Shown here: in pieces, positions 55,004 through 64,000 of the stretch
Layout: each line of letters opens with the position of its first letter
Numbering within the stretch: the first letter of the stretch is position 1
Assembly (NCBI GenBank): GCA_034769895.1
Contig: CM068373.1
Location: 433,795,080-433,859,079 of the forward strand
Direction: 5' to 3'
DNA length: 64,000 bases
Origin: Magicicada septendecula
Taxonomy: Eukaryota; Arthropoda; Insecta; Hemiptera; Cicadidae
The notes under the pieces: model-generated
Told to the model about the DNA's origin: nothing
Databases searched by the model: none
What the model saw: only the letters and a program-made list of their open reading frames with translations
Translations under genes and position numbers: made by a program

Positions 55004-58000
55004 ATGGACAAACAACTCCCATTCAAAAAGAGATTGTCTGTGAGAACCGTTAATGACGCAAATACTTGCACACCTGAACCCGGACTTTCATCCAGACAAG
55101 ATCCTCAACCTGGGTCGTCTTATATACAACATCCAAGTTATTTTTCTACATCATCATCATCATCATCATCTAATAATAATAATAATTTACGTTTAAAAAA
55201 TAATAGATTAAAACATATAATTTTAGAAAATAAATTTATAGAAATAGAAAATGCATTTAAGGGTAATTTAAGAACGTATTTTTATAAAAATAATAATAAA
55301 GTAATTAAAGACATATGCCTATTATTAATTTATTTAAAATTAGAAATATTAAATATTTTAAGTAATATGATTGTAATATATAACGCTATAAAATTCAATA
55401 TTTTAGTTGAATGTACATACGTTAAAAATAATATTAATGAATATCAGGACAGAACATTTAAAACCAAAAATATTATTTTACTTCATAGTTCGTCTATACC
55501 ATCTGAAATAGACAGTATGATAAACAGTATTTGTAATGAAGAAGACATATATGTACAAAAAGGCTCTGGATGGTCGTTACATTCAATTGACGGGATATTG
55601 ATTCGAATTAATCGTTTTAAGCCTTTAAGAAGTAGTTCGTATATTCCGCTTTCACCAAAACTGACTGCTAAAAAAAGCATAATTAATCCTAAAAATACAG
55701 ATAATTATTGTTTTAAATGGGCGATTCTTTGTAAATTCGTAAACGGTTCACACCCGGAACGCTTAAATTTTCGTTATAAGGATTTAGAAAATAAATTTAC
55801 TTTTAATAATATCGATTTTCCTACTCCGTTAACACAGATAAAAATTTTCGAAAAAAATAATAACGTTTCGATTAACGTGTATGGTGTTGAAAACGATATC
55901 ACAATTTACCCGTTAAAAGTATGCGATAATGAAAAATCAAACCATTTCGATCTTTTATTATTAAATAAAAATAATACGACCCATTATTGTTATATTAAAA
56001 ATTTCACCAAATTAATTAGATCGCAAGTAACTAAAAGTTTTAATGATATCGAATTTTGTAAACGATGTCTAACCTACTTCACTGTTAAATCTAAAAAGTT
56101 AAAAATACATAAACGAAACTGTCAAAAAAATACACCTACACGAGTGATAATGCCGACTTATAATTTAAAATTCCAAAATTTCCAATACCAATATAAACTT
56201 CCAATAGTAGTTTACGCGGATTTTGAATGTATATTAAAACCGATAAGTACTTGTTACCCTGATCGAAAATATTCTTTTACAGTCGCGAATGAACTACACG
56301 AACCTATGAGTTTTTGCGTTTATTTCGTTGTAGAAAATTCAATTCCCGCTAATATTAAAAAACATTTGCCATCAGAACCGTTCTTATATAGAGGTAAAAA
56401 TGCTGCAGATAAATTCGTATCATATCTCGTTGAAAACATAAATTTATTAGGTTTGCTTCTTAATAATATTATACCGTTAAAAATGACAAAACAAGATAAA
56501 ATCAAATATAAATCTACTACACATTGCGAAATGTGTAAACGCGAATTCACGTTATTTTACAGACCCGTTAGAGATCATTGTCATATTACCGGCCGTTACC
56601 GTTCCGCATTATGTAATAATTGTAATCTGAGGAGACAAAATCAAAAATTTGTTCCCGTTTTTATTCACGCTAGTTCAAATTATGATTCTCATTTTATCGT
56701 CCGCCAATTAGGGTATGATATTTGGCAAATAATTGTTATTCCAAATTCGACTGAAAAATATATATCATTTTCAAAAAAAACGTGTAACGGAATAACTATT
56801 AAATTTGTTGATACTTTTCGTTTTCTAAATAGATCCTTAGCGGAACTAAGTAATAATCTACCAAAAAATCAATTTTTTCATACTAGCAAATTTTTTTCAA
56901 ATAATGATATGGATTTAGTCACTCGAAAAGGTGTATATCCTTATGAATATACCGATTCGTGGGAAAAATTGGAAGTACAAGAACTACCTCCTAAAATCGA
57001 ATTTTATAGTAAATTAAATGCGAAACATATAAGCGATGAAGATTATAATCACGCGGTTCAAGTTTGGAATCATTTTAAAATTAAATCGTTGGGCGACTAC
57101 AGTGATTTATATTTGAAAATTGACGTATTGCTTTTATGCGACGTTTTTGAAAGTTTTCGTTTGCTTTGTTTATCTTCACATAATTTAGATTGCGCGCACT
57201 ATTTAACCGTTCCAGGGTTTGCTTTTGATGCGATGCTATTTTGTACTGGTATTGAACTTGAGTTGCTTAACGAATACGAAATGTATATGTTCTTTGAAGC
57301 CGCTGTAAAAGGAGGAATATCGTCATGTATTAAAAAACATTCAAAAGCCAATAACGAATATATAAAAGAAACATATAATCCAAATTATCCTAAAACATTT
57401 TTAACATATTTAGACGCGAATAATCTATACGGGTGGGCGATGAGTGAATATATTCCGTATTCTAACTTTGTATGGACTGATAAAAATTACTATTACAGAT
57501 ATATTAAATACCCCTAATAATTCTAAAACAGGGTATATATTAGAAGTCGATATAGAATACCCTGAAAGTTTACACGATAGCCATATGGATCTACCATTTC
57601 TTCCAATTAATAAAAGTATAAATCACACAAAACAAACAAAATTACTAACTACATTAGAACCAAAAGAACATTATATTTGCCATTATATCAATTTAAAACA
57701 AGCTGTCAATCACGGGTTGAAAGTAACTAAAATTCACAGAACGTTAAAATTTTATCAAAAGCCATGGTTAAAACCGTATATCGATTTAAATACGGAAAAA
57801 CGACGAATTGCAACAAACGAGTTTGAAAAAGATTTTTTTAAATTGTTAAATAATTCTGTCTTTGGTAAGTGTATGGAAAATGTAAGAAAAAGAATGAAAT
57901 TAGATCTTGTAAGTGAAAATAAAAAATTATTAAAACTTATTTCTAAGCCGACTTTCAAAGACAGAATTATATATGATAAATCACTTTGTGCTGTATTATC

Positions 58001-58636
58001 AAACAAAACGTCTATTTATTTTAATAAACCAATTTATGTAGGTTTCGCGGTATTAGAATTGAGCAAAACCTTAATGTATGAATTTCATTATGATATAATG
58101 AAAAAAAATATGGAAACAAAATTTCGTTATTATATACTGATACTGACAGTTTGTTTTATGAAATATTGACAAATGATTTTTACGAAGATATGTTAGATCC
58201 AGATTTGAAAATGTTTTTTGATACTAGCGATTATCCTCCTGATCATAAATGTTATTCTACTATAAATAAAAAAGTAATTGGCAAATTTAAAGACGAATGT
58301 AACGGTATTCCGATTAAGGAATTTATTGGTTTACGATCGAAATTATATACCTATACTACGCGTGACAATAATATTCAAAAGAAAGCGAAAGGAATTAAAA
58401 AATGTGTAATTAATAACGAGATCTCGTTTAACGATTTCAAAAATTGTCTTCATAATACTCTTTCGGAAACAGAAAAACGTAGAATTATGAAATTAATAAG
58501 ATCAAAAAAACATATAGTAGAATCGGTATCAATTAATAAATTAGCGTTAAGCAATAATTATGATAAGAGAGTATTATGTGATAACGGGATAAATACAATC
58601 CCGTACGGTCATTATTCATTAAGCCATTCAAGCTGA
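55004..58636 (+). CDS. POLB: Protein-primed family-B DNA polymerase, frame broken twice
   Basis: Replicates the element. The N-terminal domain has N-Y-C-F-K-W near residue 243 and H-F-D-L-L-L. A C2HC finger (C-x2-C...H-x4-C) lies near 350-370. Exonuclease motifs are D406-F-E, S-S-N-Y-D-S-H-F, and Y-L-K-I-D-V-L-L-L-C-D. A nuclease-like C-E-M-C...D-H-C-H-I-T-G...C-N-N-C insert is present. Polymerase motif A is L-D-A-N-N-L-Y-G-W; motif B is L-L-N-N-S-V-F-G-K; motif C is Y-T-D-T-D-S. The frame changes near 57485-57490 (A5 run) and at the A8 run 58101-58108, so three frames carry one protein. All catalytic motifs are kept. The two shifts offset each other. ATG 55004; ends with G-I-N-T-I-P-Y-G-H-Y near 58620. 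Confidence 0.93.
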
Positions 58637-58653
58637 TACTTTATAGCCGAACT

Positions 58654-58932
58654 ATGAATCATCTTTTTATGTTACAAAATAAACACAATCAACGTAAAAA
58701 CATCGTTTTTAATATTTACGATACTCAGGCTATGGGACTTAAAAATTTTAATATCTATTATTATAAAATATTTAAATTTCTTCGTGAAAAAGTAGAAGAA
58801 TATGATAATAATGTGGAGTGTGTTAAAAATTGTACAAAGTTTGATGTATATCAAAATACTTGTTGTAATAATCATTTAAAATGTGATCAACGCGTTACTC
58901 AACTTTGGAATACTATATCTCAATTATTTTAA
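58654..58932 (+). CDS. Small Cys-rich hypothetical protein after PolB
   Basis: 92 codons from ATG 58654, or 66 from ATG 58732. The latter is preceded by T-rich sequence ending CTCAG 3 nt before the ATG, so it may be a spliced start. The C-terminal part has C-V-K-N-C...C-C-N-N-H...C-D-Q, a potential zinc-binding group. No family recognised. It is separate from PolB, whose conserved C-terminus ends just upstream. Confidence 0.4.
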   Translation: MNHLFMLQNKHNQRKNIVFNIYDTQAMGLKNFNIYYYKIFKFLREKVEEYDNNVECVKNCTKFDVYQNTCCNNHLKCDQRVTQLWNTISQLF

Positions 58933-59148
58933 CATATTTTAATTTACCACGACATTTTATGTATATATATTTTTAATACCTGATCAAAAAAACGATATCG
59001 ACAATATTCAAATAATTTCCTACACAAAAAAATTTTCATTGAAACGCATACTGGAAACGTGATTGTGTTAATTGCAATGAAACCGATAATAAATTAATCT
59101 TTTGACCTTCTACTTACAACACGTACTGACGATAATGCATTTTCTGTG
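58933..59148. other. Polinton spacer
   Basis: AT-rich spacer between the small ORF and the promoter of the fourth BIR gene. Confidence 0.5.
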
Positions 59149-59180
59149 TATATAAACCGATTAAAAATTGTGGCTCAGCA
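59149..59180 (+). promoter_or_regulatory. Core promoter of the fourth BIR gene
   Basis: TATATAAA at 59149-59156 and an initiator-like TCAGCA at 59175-59180, with 28 nt from TATA to the initiator A. The ATG follows at 59205 with no intervening ATG. This is an ordinary host Pol II promoter layout. Confidence 0.6.
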
Positions 59181-59204
59181 TCCAGAAACATATCAGCTGC
59201 TACA

Positions 59205-59534
59205 ATGAATAGTCATGTGGAATATTGGAAACGTTTAAAGACATTTTATAAAGTCGAGAAAATTGGACGGAAAAAACATTACCACAGATATTATCCTAAT
59301 AGGAATCAAAACCCTCACAAACTGGCAGCCGCCGGCTTTGTTTATCAAGGCGATGGAGACACCGTTCGGTGTTTGACATGCCGGGTAAGGTTTATGGAAT
59401 GGACGGCGGGGGATTGCAAAATAACATTGCATAAACAGGTGATGCCGCAATGCCAGTTTGTGGTAACACGACTTGGATGTACTGAAGCCGGTTGTCAAAA
59501 TTCTCAGAACTATTGTTGGAAGGGGGTCGAGTGA
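59205..59534 (+). CDS. Single-BIR IAP-like protein
   Basis: 109 residues. A basic, aromatic N-terminus (K-K-H-Y-H-R-Y-Y) leads into K-L-A-A-A-G-F-V-Y-Q-G and a BIR zinc set Cys56-x2-Cys59, Trp66, His76-x6-Cys83. A further cysteine-rich tail (C-x4-C...C) follows. It lacks the D-D-P-W sequence of the left-end BIR genes, so it belongs to a different BIR lineage and was probably acquired separately. Higher GC than neighbouring element genes. No RING. It has its own TATA/initiator promoter and is transcribed away from PolB. Confidence 0.78.
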   Translation: MNSHVEYWKRLKTFYKVEKIGRKKHYHRYYPNRNQNPHKLAAAGFVYQGDGDTVRCLTCRVRFMEWTAGDCKITLHKQVMPQCQFVVTRLGCTEAGCQNSQNYCWKGVE

Positions 59535-59997
59535 TTATCATCATTAAAGTATTTTAAAAAATAGGTGATTATATTAGTTTCACAATGTAATTTAGTTACT
59601 TGTAAAATAACTTATTATAATATGTTCTACACAAGAACATACATATACAGTAATTATTCGTTACCTGTAAAATAAGTAAGGTTCTTCATATATCGTTTTT
59701 ACATTTCTCTATAAAAATTTTGTCTTATAAGTCTTTCCTATATCATTTTTTTAAATATGTAATTATTAAAATATATAATGTATTCTATACGTTTCTCTAT
59801 TACTTTTTTATCTTAGTTAATAGGGTTCAATTTTTAGTTCTTAAAAATTTAATTTATCTTTTGTTTAATTTTTAAAAAAATATGACTCTTTTTTTTTAAA
59901 GGATTCTTGGTACGTTTAATTAACAAATTATTATTTTTGTTTGTTATAGGTTGGGGAGGACTGACTTCCAACTACTGTCAAAAAAAAAATAAATAAT
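59535..59997. other. Polinton spacer, no gene recognised
   Basis: Very AT-rich, with long T runs. No ORF. Confidence 0.55.
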
Positions 59998-60360
59998 ATG
60001 TTAATATAATCTTAATTATTTTGTTATCATAGTTCAAATAGTTATTTTGTATGTACTTGTTAATGTAATCTCAATTATTTTGTTATCACAAAATTTGTTA
60101 GTCATTTTGTATGTACATAGTTATTTTTTATGTACTTGTTAATATAATCTCAATTATTTTGTCGTCATAAAATTTGTAACTGTTCAAATAGTTAGTTTGT
60201 ATGTACTTGTTAATATAATCTCAATTATTTTGTTATCACAAAATTTGTAACTATTCAAATAATCATTTTGTATGTACTTGTTAATATAATCTCAATTATT
60301 TTGTTATCACAAAATTTGTAACTATTCAAATAATCATTTTGTATGTATTTGTTGATATAA
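59998..60360. repeat. Tandem repeat with a 71-bp unit (about five copies)
   Basis: Unit 'gttaatataatctcaattat...' followed by 'tttgttatca caaaatttgtaac' and 'tttgtatgtact', with truncated units at the left. It lies between the convergent BIR and MMP genes. Confidence 0.9.
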
Positions 60361-60663
60361 TCCGATCATTATATATGTATTTAATGGTATGATAATAAAT
60401 ATTGTGATCTGCTTTGATTTGTTATTATTATTTCGTAGGAATAATTAAAATAAAACCAGTGTTTTGTTAACAATACAATTTATTACACTCTTTACAACAA
60501 TGAAATATTTCTCAATACAAAAATTCGAGCCATATCAATTTGAAGGTTATAGGTTATCCATCGACTGTAACGTAAACAAGCGTCGACAATAATACATATC
60601 AACTCTATTTTTATAAATTTTATTTACAAACTGAACTTTTATTCTTCTTCATCGATATTACTA
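60361..60663. other. Polinton spacer 3' of the MMP gene
   Basis: AT-rich sequence. On the minus strand it would form the 3' untranslated region of the MMP gene, including AATAAA-type strings near 60478. Confidence 0.5.
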
Positions 60664-62255
60664 TCAATTATTGTGTGAAATCGATTGGTCTTTCTTTTGA
60701 ATTATCAATTGTAATATTAATTCTTTCAATTTGTATAGTACATCATCATTTGCACATTTCAATCCGAATATCGATAGATTATTTTGTTCTGTTCTAACTA
60801 ATCCGCCCGTAAATTCATTAAAGACATTCTTAAAAAAGTATAAATTATTCTTAAAATAGTATAAATTGCCATCAGAAAATCTAAATGATGAATCGATTTT
60901 AGGCGGTATTCCAGGAAATGTATCGGATATATAACCCCATGATTTAGTAGTGAACATACACTCATTGACTTCTCTATAATAATTATCATCATGAAATATG
61001 TAAGTTTTACCTGTATAACTGTTAAATACCGCATGCAAATTATTCGGTTGTATGTGTTAAATAAAGACTGGATATGCTTCGGATAACCATGACTTAATTT
61101 AAGACTCATTAAATCAAACATGAATACCAAAGAATCTATAAACATAACTATCTCACCGGATGGTCGTTGATATACAGCTAAAATTTTTGTGAAATTTCTT
61201 GGAAGAAACGTTAACCAATGCTTTATTATAAGCGGTTTGGTGTATATCATCTCTGTCGGATTTAATATCCACAGCCATTTTTCATGTAATATATATAATC
61301 GTTTATCGGCAATTAAAAATAAATTAATATTTTTAAAATTACAAAGATCAATTTTATTTGTATCTATAGGACGCTCGTCTTCCGTCTCTGGTATTGAAGA
61401 AGATGGTGACATCGGTATGAAAGACGTCATAAAAGTGTTTTGTGTCTTACCATACAAATTTTGAATAGCTAAAACATCATTATCACCTAACTCGATTTTA
61501 CCGTTGTAATAAGCATACATTACAGAATCTGATACATCTGAATGTGATAAACCTATAGCATGACCGATTTCGTGTATTAAAGTTGCATACAAACTTGATT
61601 GACCAAGAGGAACGACTTTGCCAGTCGAATGTGACCAATTTTCATCTTCATCAATATGAATTTCTCGTCTTGAATTATTATAATCAGGAAAATATGCGTG
61701 CGCTAATGTTCCGCCTTTGCCATCAAACATTCTCGTACATTGCCATGATTCTTTTTGCATCATATGTTTCAATCGTTTATTAGAAATTAAAATATCTGTA
61801 TTCACTCTATCATGTTTGAAACGTATACCAGACTTTTCCTCCCATACTGCGAAAGCTTGTTTAGTCAATTCTAACACCTCTTGATTCGCTAAATAATAAT
61901 GCCATGTTACTTCGGGTTTGTTCCATTTGAAACTGGATACTCGATAATCGATAATATCACTGTTACCGCACCTAGTTTTCGACATTAAGTTTATACTTTC
62001 ATTATTTAATTCGCCATCAGTAGGCAATTTATAGTATTCTTGAAATATAAGTAACGCGTTAGCAATATCTGATTCATTTACCGCTTGCAACGAAGATTCA
62101 TCATCTGTTTTAAGATAACCATAGTCATATAAATATCGCTTAACTTTATCCATTTCAATCTGTGTTGTATTATCGGTCGAAGAATTTGCTACTAATATTT
62201 GATCGCATTTTGCCCATAATGTTAAAAAAAATATTACAGATTTAAGCGGCGTCAT
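60664..62255 (-). CDS. MMP: Secreted matrix metalloproteinase, hemopexin part frameshifted
   Basis: From ATG 62255: a hydrophobic signal-like segment (S-V-I-F-F-L-T-L-W), then a prodomain ending in a cysteine switch (T-R-C-G-N-S-D, Cys96). The catalytic domain has the full zinc site H-E-I-G-H-A-I-G-L-S-H-S-D at 228-240 and the Met-turn S-V-M-Y-A-Y. Hemopexin-like repeats follow. The frame breaks between about 61085 and 61040; the other frame (61038-60664) continues the hemopexin repeats and ends with a conserved-looking Cys. MMPs cleave extracellular matrix; relatives are known in some baculoviruses. I infer that it helps spread through tissue barriers. It starts about 30 nt inside the right TIR and reads inward, mirroring the BIR gene at the left end. 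Confidence 0.9.
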
Positions 62256-62283
62256 AGTTTCCGATTGTACTGTACAATGACAA

Positions 62284-62997
62284 ATACCAAACAACGTTAT
62301 TAATACTTATAAAAGAATATATCACGCTATTATCCCTTCTCCTAAACATTTGTTTACAAACAGACTCGCTCCGGCGGTCGCCGAACTCCGAATGTTTACG
62401 TTTTTCGTGTCCCAGCTTTACTTTGTTTACGGACGAGTGTTTATGTTTACGTTTGTTACTGGATCAGCGTGTCGTCGATCGGCGGCTAAGGAAAACAACG
62501 AGCACGTGGTGATAGCCGCCGCGTCGGCGAGAGAGAAAAAAACGTAAACATAAACGTTCCGATACGTAAACAACGCAAAGCTGGGACACGAAAAACGTAA
62601 ACGTAAACACGAGGAGTTCGATGACCGCGCGGTGGGGGTGGGGAGGAAGGAAAAATGTAAACATAAACAGACGAGAGGACGTAAACAACGCAAAGCTGGG
62701 ACACGCGGTGAAAAAAACGTAAACATAAACACGAGGAGTTCGATGACCGGCGCGGCGGGTGCGGGGCGAGGCGGGGGTGGGGAGGAAGGAAAAATGTAAA
62801 CATAAACAGAGGAGTGGGGGGCGTGGCGAGAGAGAAAAAATGTAAACAAACTGGAAAAAATGTAAACAAACGTGCGGAGTTCGGTGACCGCGCGGCGGTT
62901 ATGTAGGTGAAGACGGGGGTGGAGGGAGTGAAAAAAATGTAAACATAAACAAACGAGGGGGGCGTGGCTGTCCCAGAACCAACCTTTTATTACTACT
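62284..62997 (-). repeat. Right terminal inverted repeat
   Basis: Reverse complement of the left TIR with roughly 1% differences over the outer 680 bp, including small length changes in G/C runs and two transitions near the inner edge. The sequence nearest the inner edge (caaataccaaacaacg) matches the leader of the left BIR gene. It carries the same TGTTTAC/GTAAACA array. Confidence 0.95.
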
Positions 62998-63003
62998 TCT
63001 TGT
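62998..63003. repeat. Right 6-bp target-site duplication of the Polinton
   Basis: TCTTGT, identical to 40333-40338, directly after the terminal CT. Confidence 0.95.
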
Positions 63004-63193
63004 ACTCCTGATAATCCTTATTTCTCAGCTTATTACGCCTCCTTATTAGATCCAACATTTCCTGTGTCATCCACGGTTTCCGTGGTTCTACATATAAGCA
63101 GTTATGGAACATTAATCCCTTACTAATATTGTAACTTGTCACTTCAGTACAGTAATGAAACACTTTGAATGTTTTTATTTCATAACTAAACAT
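63004..63193 (-). pseudogene. 5' part of the LINE ORF split by the Polinton
   Basis: Minus-strand frame with P-R-K-P-W-M-T-Q-E-M-L-D-L-I-R-R-R-N-K-L, the usual linker upstream of a LINE RT core. It reaches the target duplication in the same phase in which the main ORF resumes at 40338. The LINE ORF was therefore a single frame before insertion. It closes with stops upstream of 63193, so the LINE is 5'-truncated or decayed. Confidence 0.85.
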
Positions 63194-64000
63194 ATACCTG
63201 TAAATTGCTAAACAGAGATCTACTAAGTACAGATATTAAAGATTAAGACTGCCAGTTTGTGCAAGAAAATGTTTACCTAACGCGTTTTACGCAAAGCCAA
63301 GTTGGTTCCGTTGTATGAGATATTCATCATATATTTCTAAGCACTTCAGAGATTTTTCATGAAGCATTCATGAGATATTTCTAAGCACTTCAGAGCTTAG
63401 AAAATAAATAAACGCCCAGGCGGAAAGCAGTTTAAAAAGATATTCAGTTTATGGTAATTTTGGTGAAGGTCTTGTTGGCAACGTGATAATGGCGTATCGA
63501 TTTTAGTATTAGACGAGGAAAGCAAGCCCTTAGGGCGTTTTTTTAGGGGGTGTTTACAATGTGCCATTACTTCAACAACCTCTCATTACTACCCTGATTC
63601 CTCTGTACACCATATCACCGCAAGGTATGGTCTATGTTATAATGTTATCCTACATAACACAATGCTAACAGATATGTTTGATGTGATATTATCTATAGCA
63701 CAAAACACTAATTTACGTATTTAATAGATTTCCATTTTATTATATCAGTGGTTTCACCGTCATCATCTTTAAGGATTAAACCAAGGAATTGGTTTGTTCT
63801 GGTCTTGCACATGCAAAGTCCAGAGCTGTTCACTCTAGTGCTTCCTCGTACGTCCCACACATCTCCTTCCTTTCGGCTAATAGGTCTATAGTTGTTTGTT
63901 TGGGAATGCGGCAGTTCTTCCATTCACACCAATTCAGCAGATACTGGGCGATGCTGTCGAGTATACTCATAATAATTATTTCCCGCCATATATCTGTGTG
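63194..64000. other. No gene recognised
   Basis: AT-rich host DNA. The 71-codon minus-strand ORF at 63708-63923 has no recognisable domain. Confidence 0.5.

Larger units (their letters stand above)
40339..62997 (+). mobile_element. Complete Polinton/Maverick DNA transposon (adintovirus-like), 22.66 kb
   Basis: Termini are AG...CT, inverted repeats of about 0.7 kb are present, and an exact 6-bp duplication flanks the element. Inside is the full Polinton set: retroviral-type integrase, family-B polymerase, FtsK/HerA-type ATPase, adenain-type protease, and major and minor capsid proteins. Accessory genes are dUTPase, phospholipase A2, four BIR genes and a matrix metalloproteinase. The TIRs differ by roughly a dozen or fewer positions, so insertion looks recent. 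Some reading frames are broken, mostly in or near A/T homopolymers. By family knowledge such elements replicate by protein-primed synthesis and can form virions; whether this copy does is unknown. Confidence 0.97.

Noticed and set aside
62350..62869. Overlapping ORFs on both strands near the right end
   Set aside because: Mirror images of the left TIR ORFs, same explanation.
63708..63923. Host gene exon on the minus strand
   Set aside because: 71 codons, no splice pattern or domain that I can support.

Overview
The window is AT-rich eukaryotic nuclear DNA from an arthropod, most likely an insect. The evidence is a dense mix of non-LTR retrotransposon remnants, solo-LTR-like repeats, a tRNA-derived SINE, a Penelope-like fragment, microsatellites, and a Polinton whose genes are of the type I know from insect genomes. 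I recognise no intact host protein-coding gene, so the species cannot be named.

Positions 1-40338 and 63004-64000 are host chromosome. They hold decayed transposable elements separated by long stretches in which I see nothing. The better supported items are: a Penelope GIY-YIG remnant (150-800); a family of TG...CA solo-LTR-like repeats flanked by ATAT (5072-5576, 15662-15970, 33451-35758, plus 8942-9407 and a fragment at 2862-2995); LINE reverse transcriptase remnants (3490-3990, 7003-8110, 11440-12170, 12640-13120, 20920-21660, 31060-31560, 36870-37480, 38489-40338); and a SINE with a 16-bp target duplication (11587-11883).

Positions 40339-62997 are one essentially complete 22.66-kb Polinton (Maverick). 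Its terminal inverted repeats are about 0.7 kb and roughly 1% diverged, it has 5'-AG...CT-3' ends, and a 6-bp target duplication (TCTTGT) lies on each side. It sits inside the reverse transcriptase ORF of a dead LINE, whose 5' part resumes at 63004-63193. From left to right it carries two BIR (IAP-like) genes, two unknown small genes, a third BIR gene, an integrase with a C-terminal chromodomain-like tail, a packaging ATPase, a DUF8207-type coiled-coil protein, a fibre-like repeat protein, a phospholipase A2 (parvovirus VP1-like) protein, an adenain-type protease, the minor capsid protein, a tiny overlapping ORF, the major capsid protein and a broken conserved gene. A minus-strand cluster follows (a Cys-rich unknown, a 56-aa ORF, an acidic/basic unknown and a dUTPase). 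Then come a divergent intergenic region, family-B DNA polymerase, a small Cys-rich ORF, a fourth BIR gene, and a matrix metalloproteinase on the minus strand at the right end.

Together this is a virus-like kit: protein-primed replication (PolB, dUTPase), integration (INT), and virion assembly, maturation and membrane breach (MCP, mCP, ATPase, PRO, PLA2, fibre-like protein). The cargo looks acquired for host interaction (six BIR modules and a secreted MMP). The two outermost cargo genes both read inward directly from the duplicated TIR, so they probably share one duplicated promoter.

The most unusual feature lies between dUTPase and PolB. The minus strand there shows a TATA box followed by four short leader exons separated by four GT-AG introns. 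Three of the leader exons are tandem copies of each other. Splice acceptors sit 2-5 nt before the ATG of three minus-strand genes. This resembles the adenovirus multipartite leader in layout and may be an undescribed expression system for Polintons. Several genes have reading-frame breaks, most of them in or near A/T homopolymers, so either recent decay or assembly error is possible.
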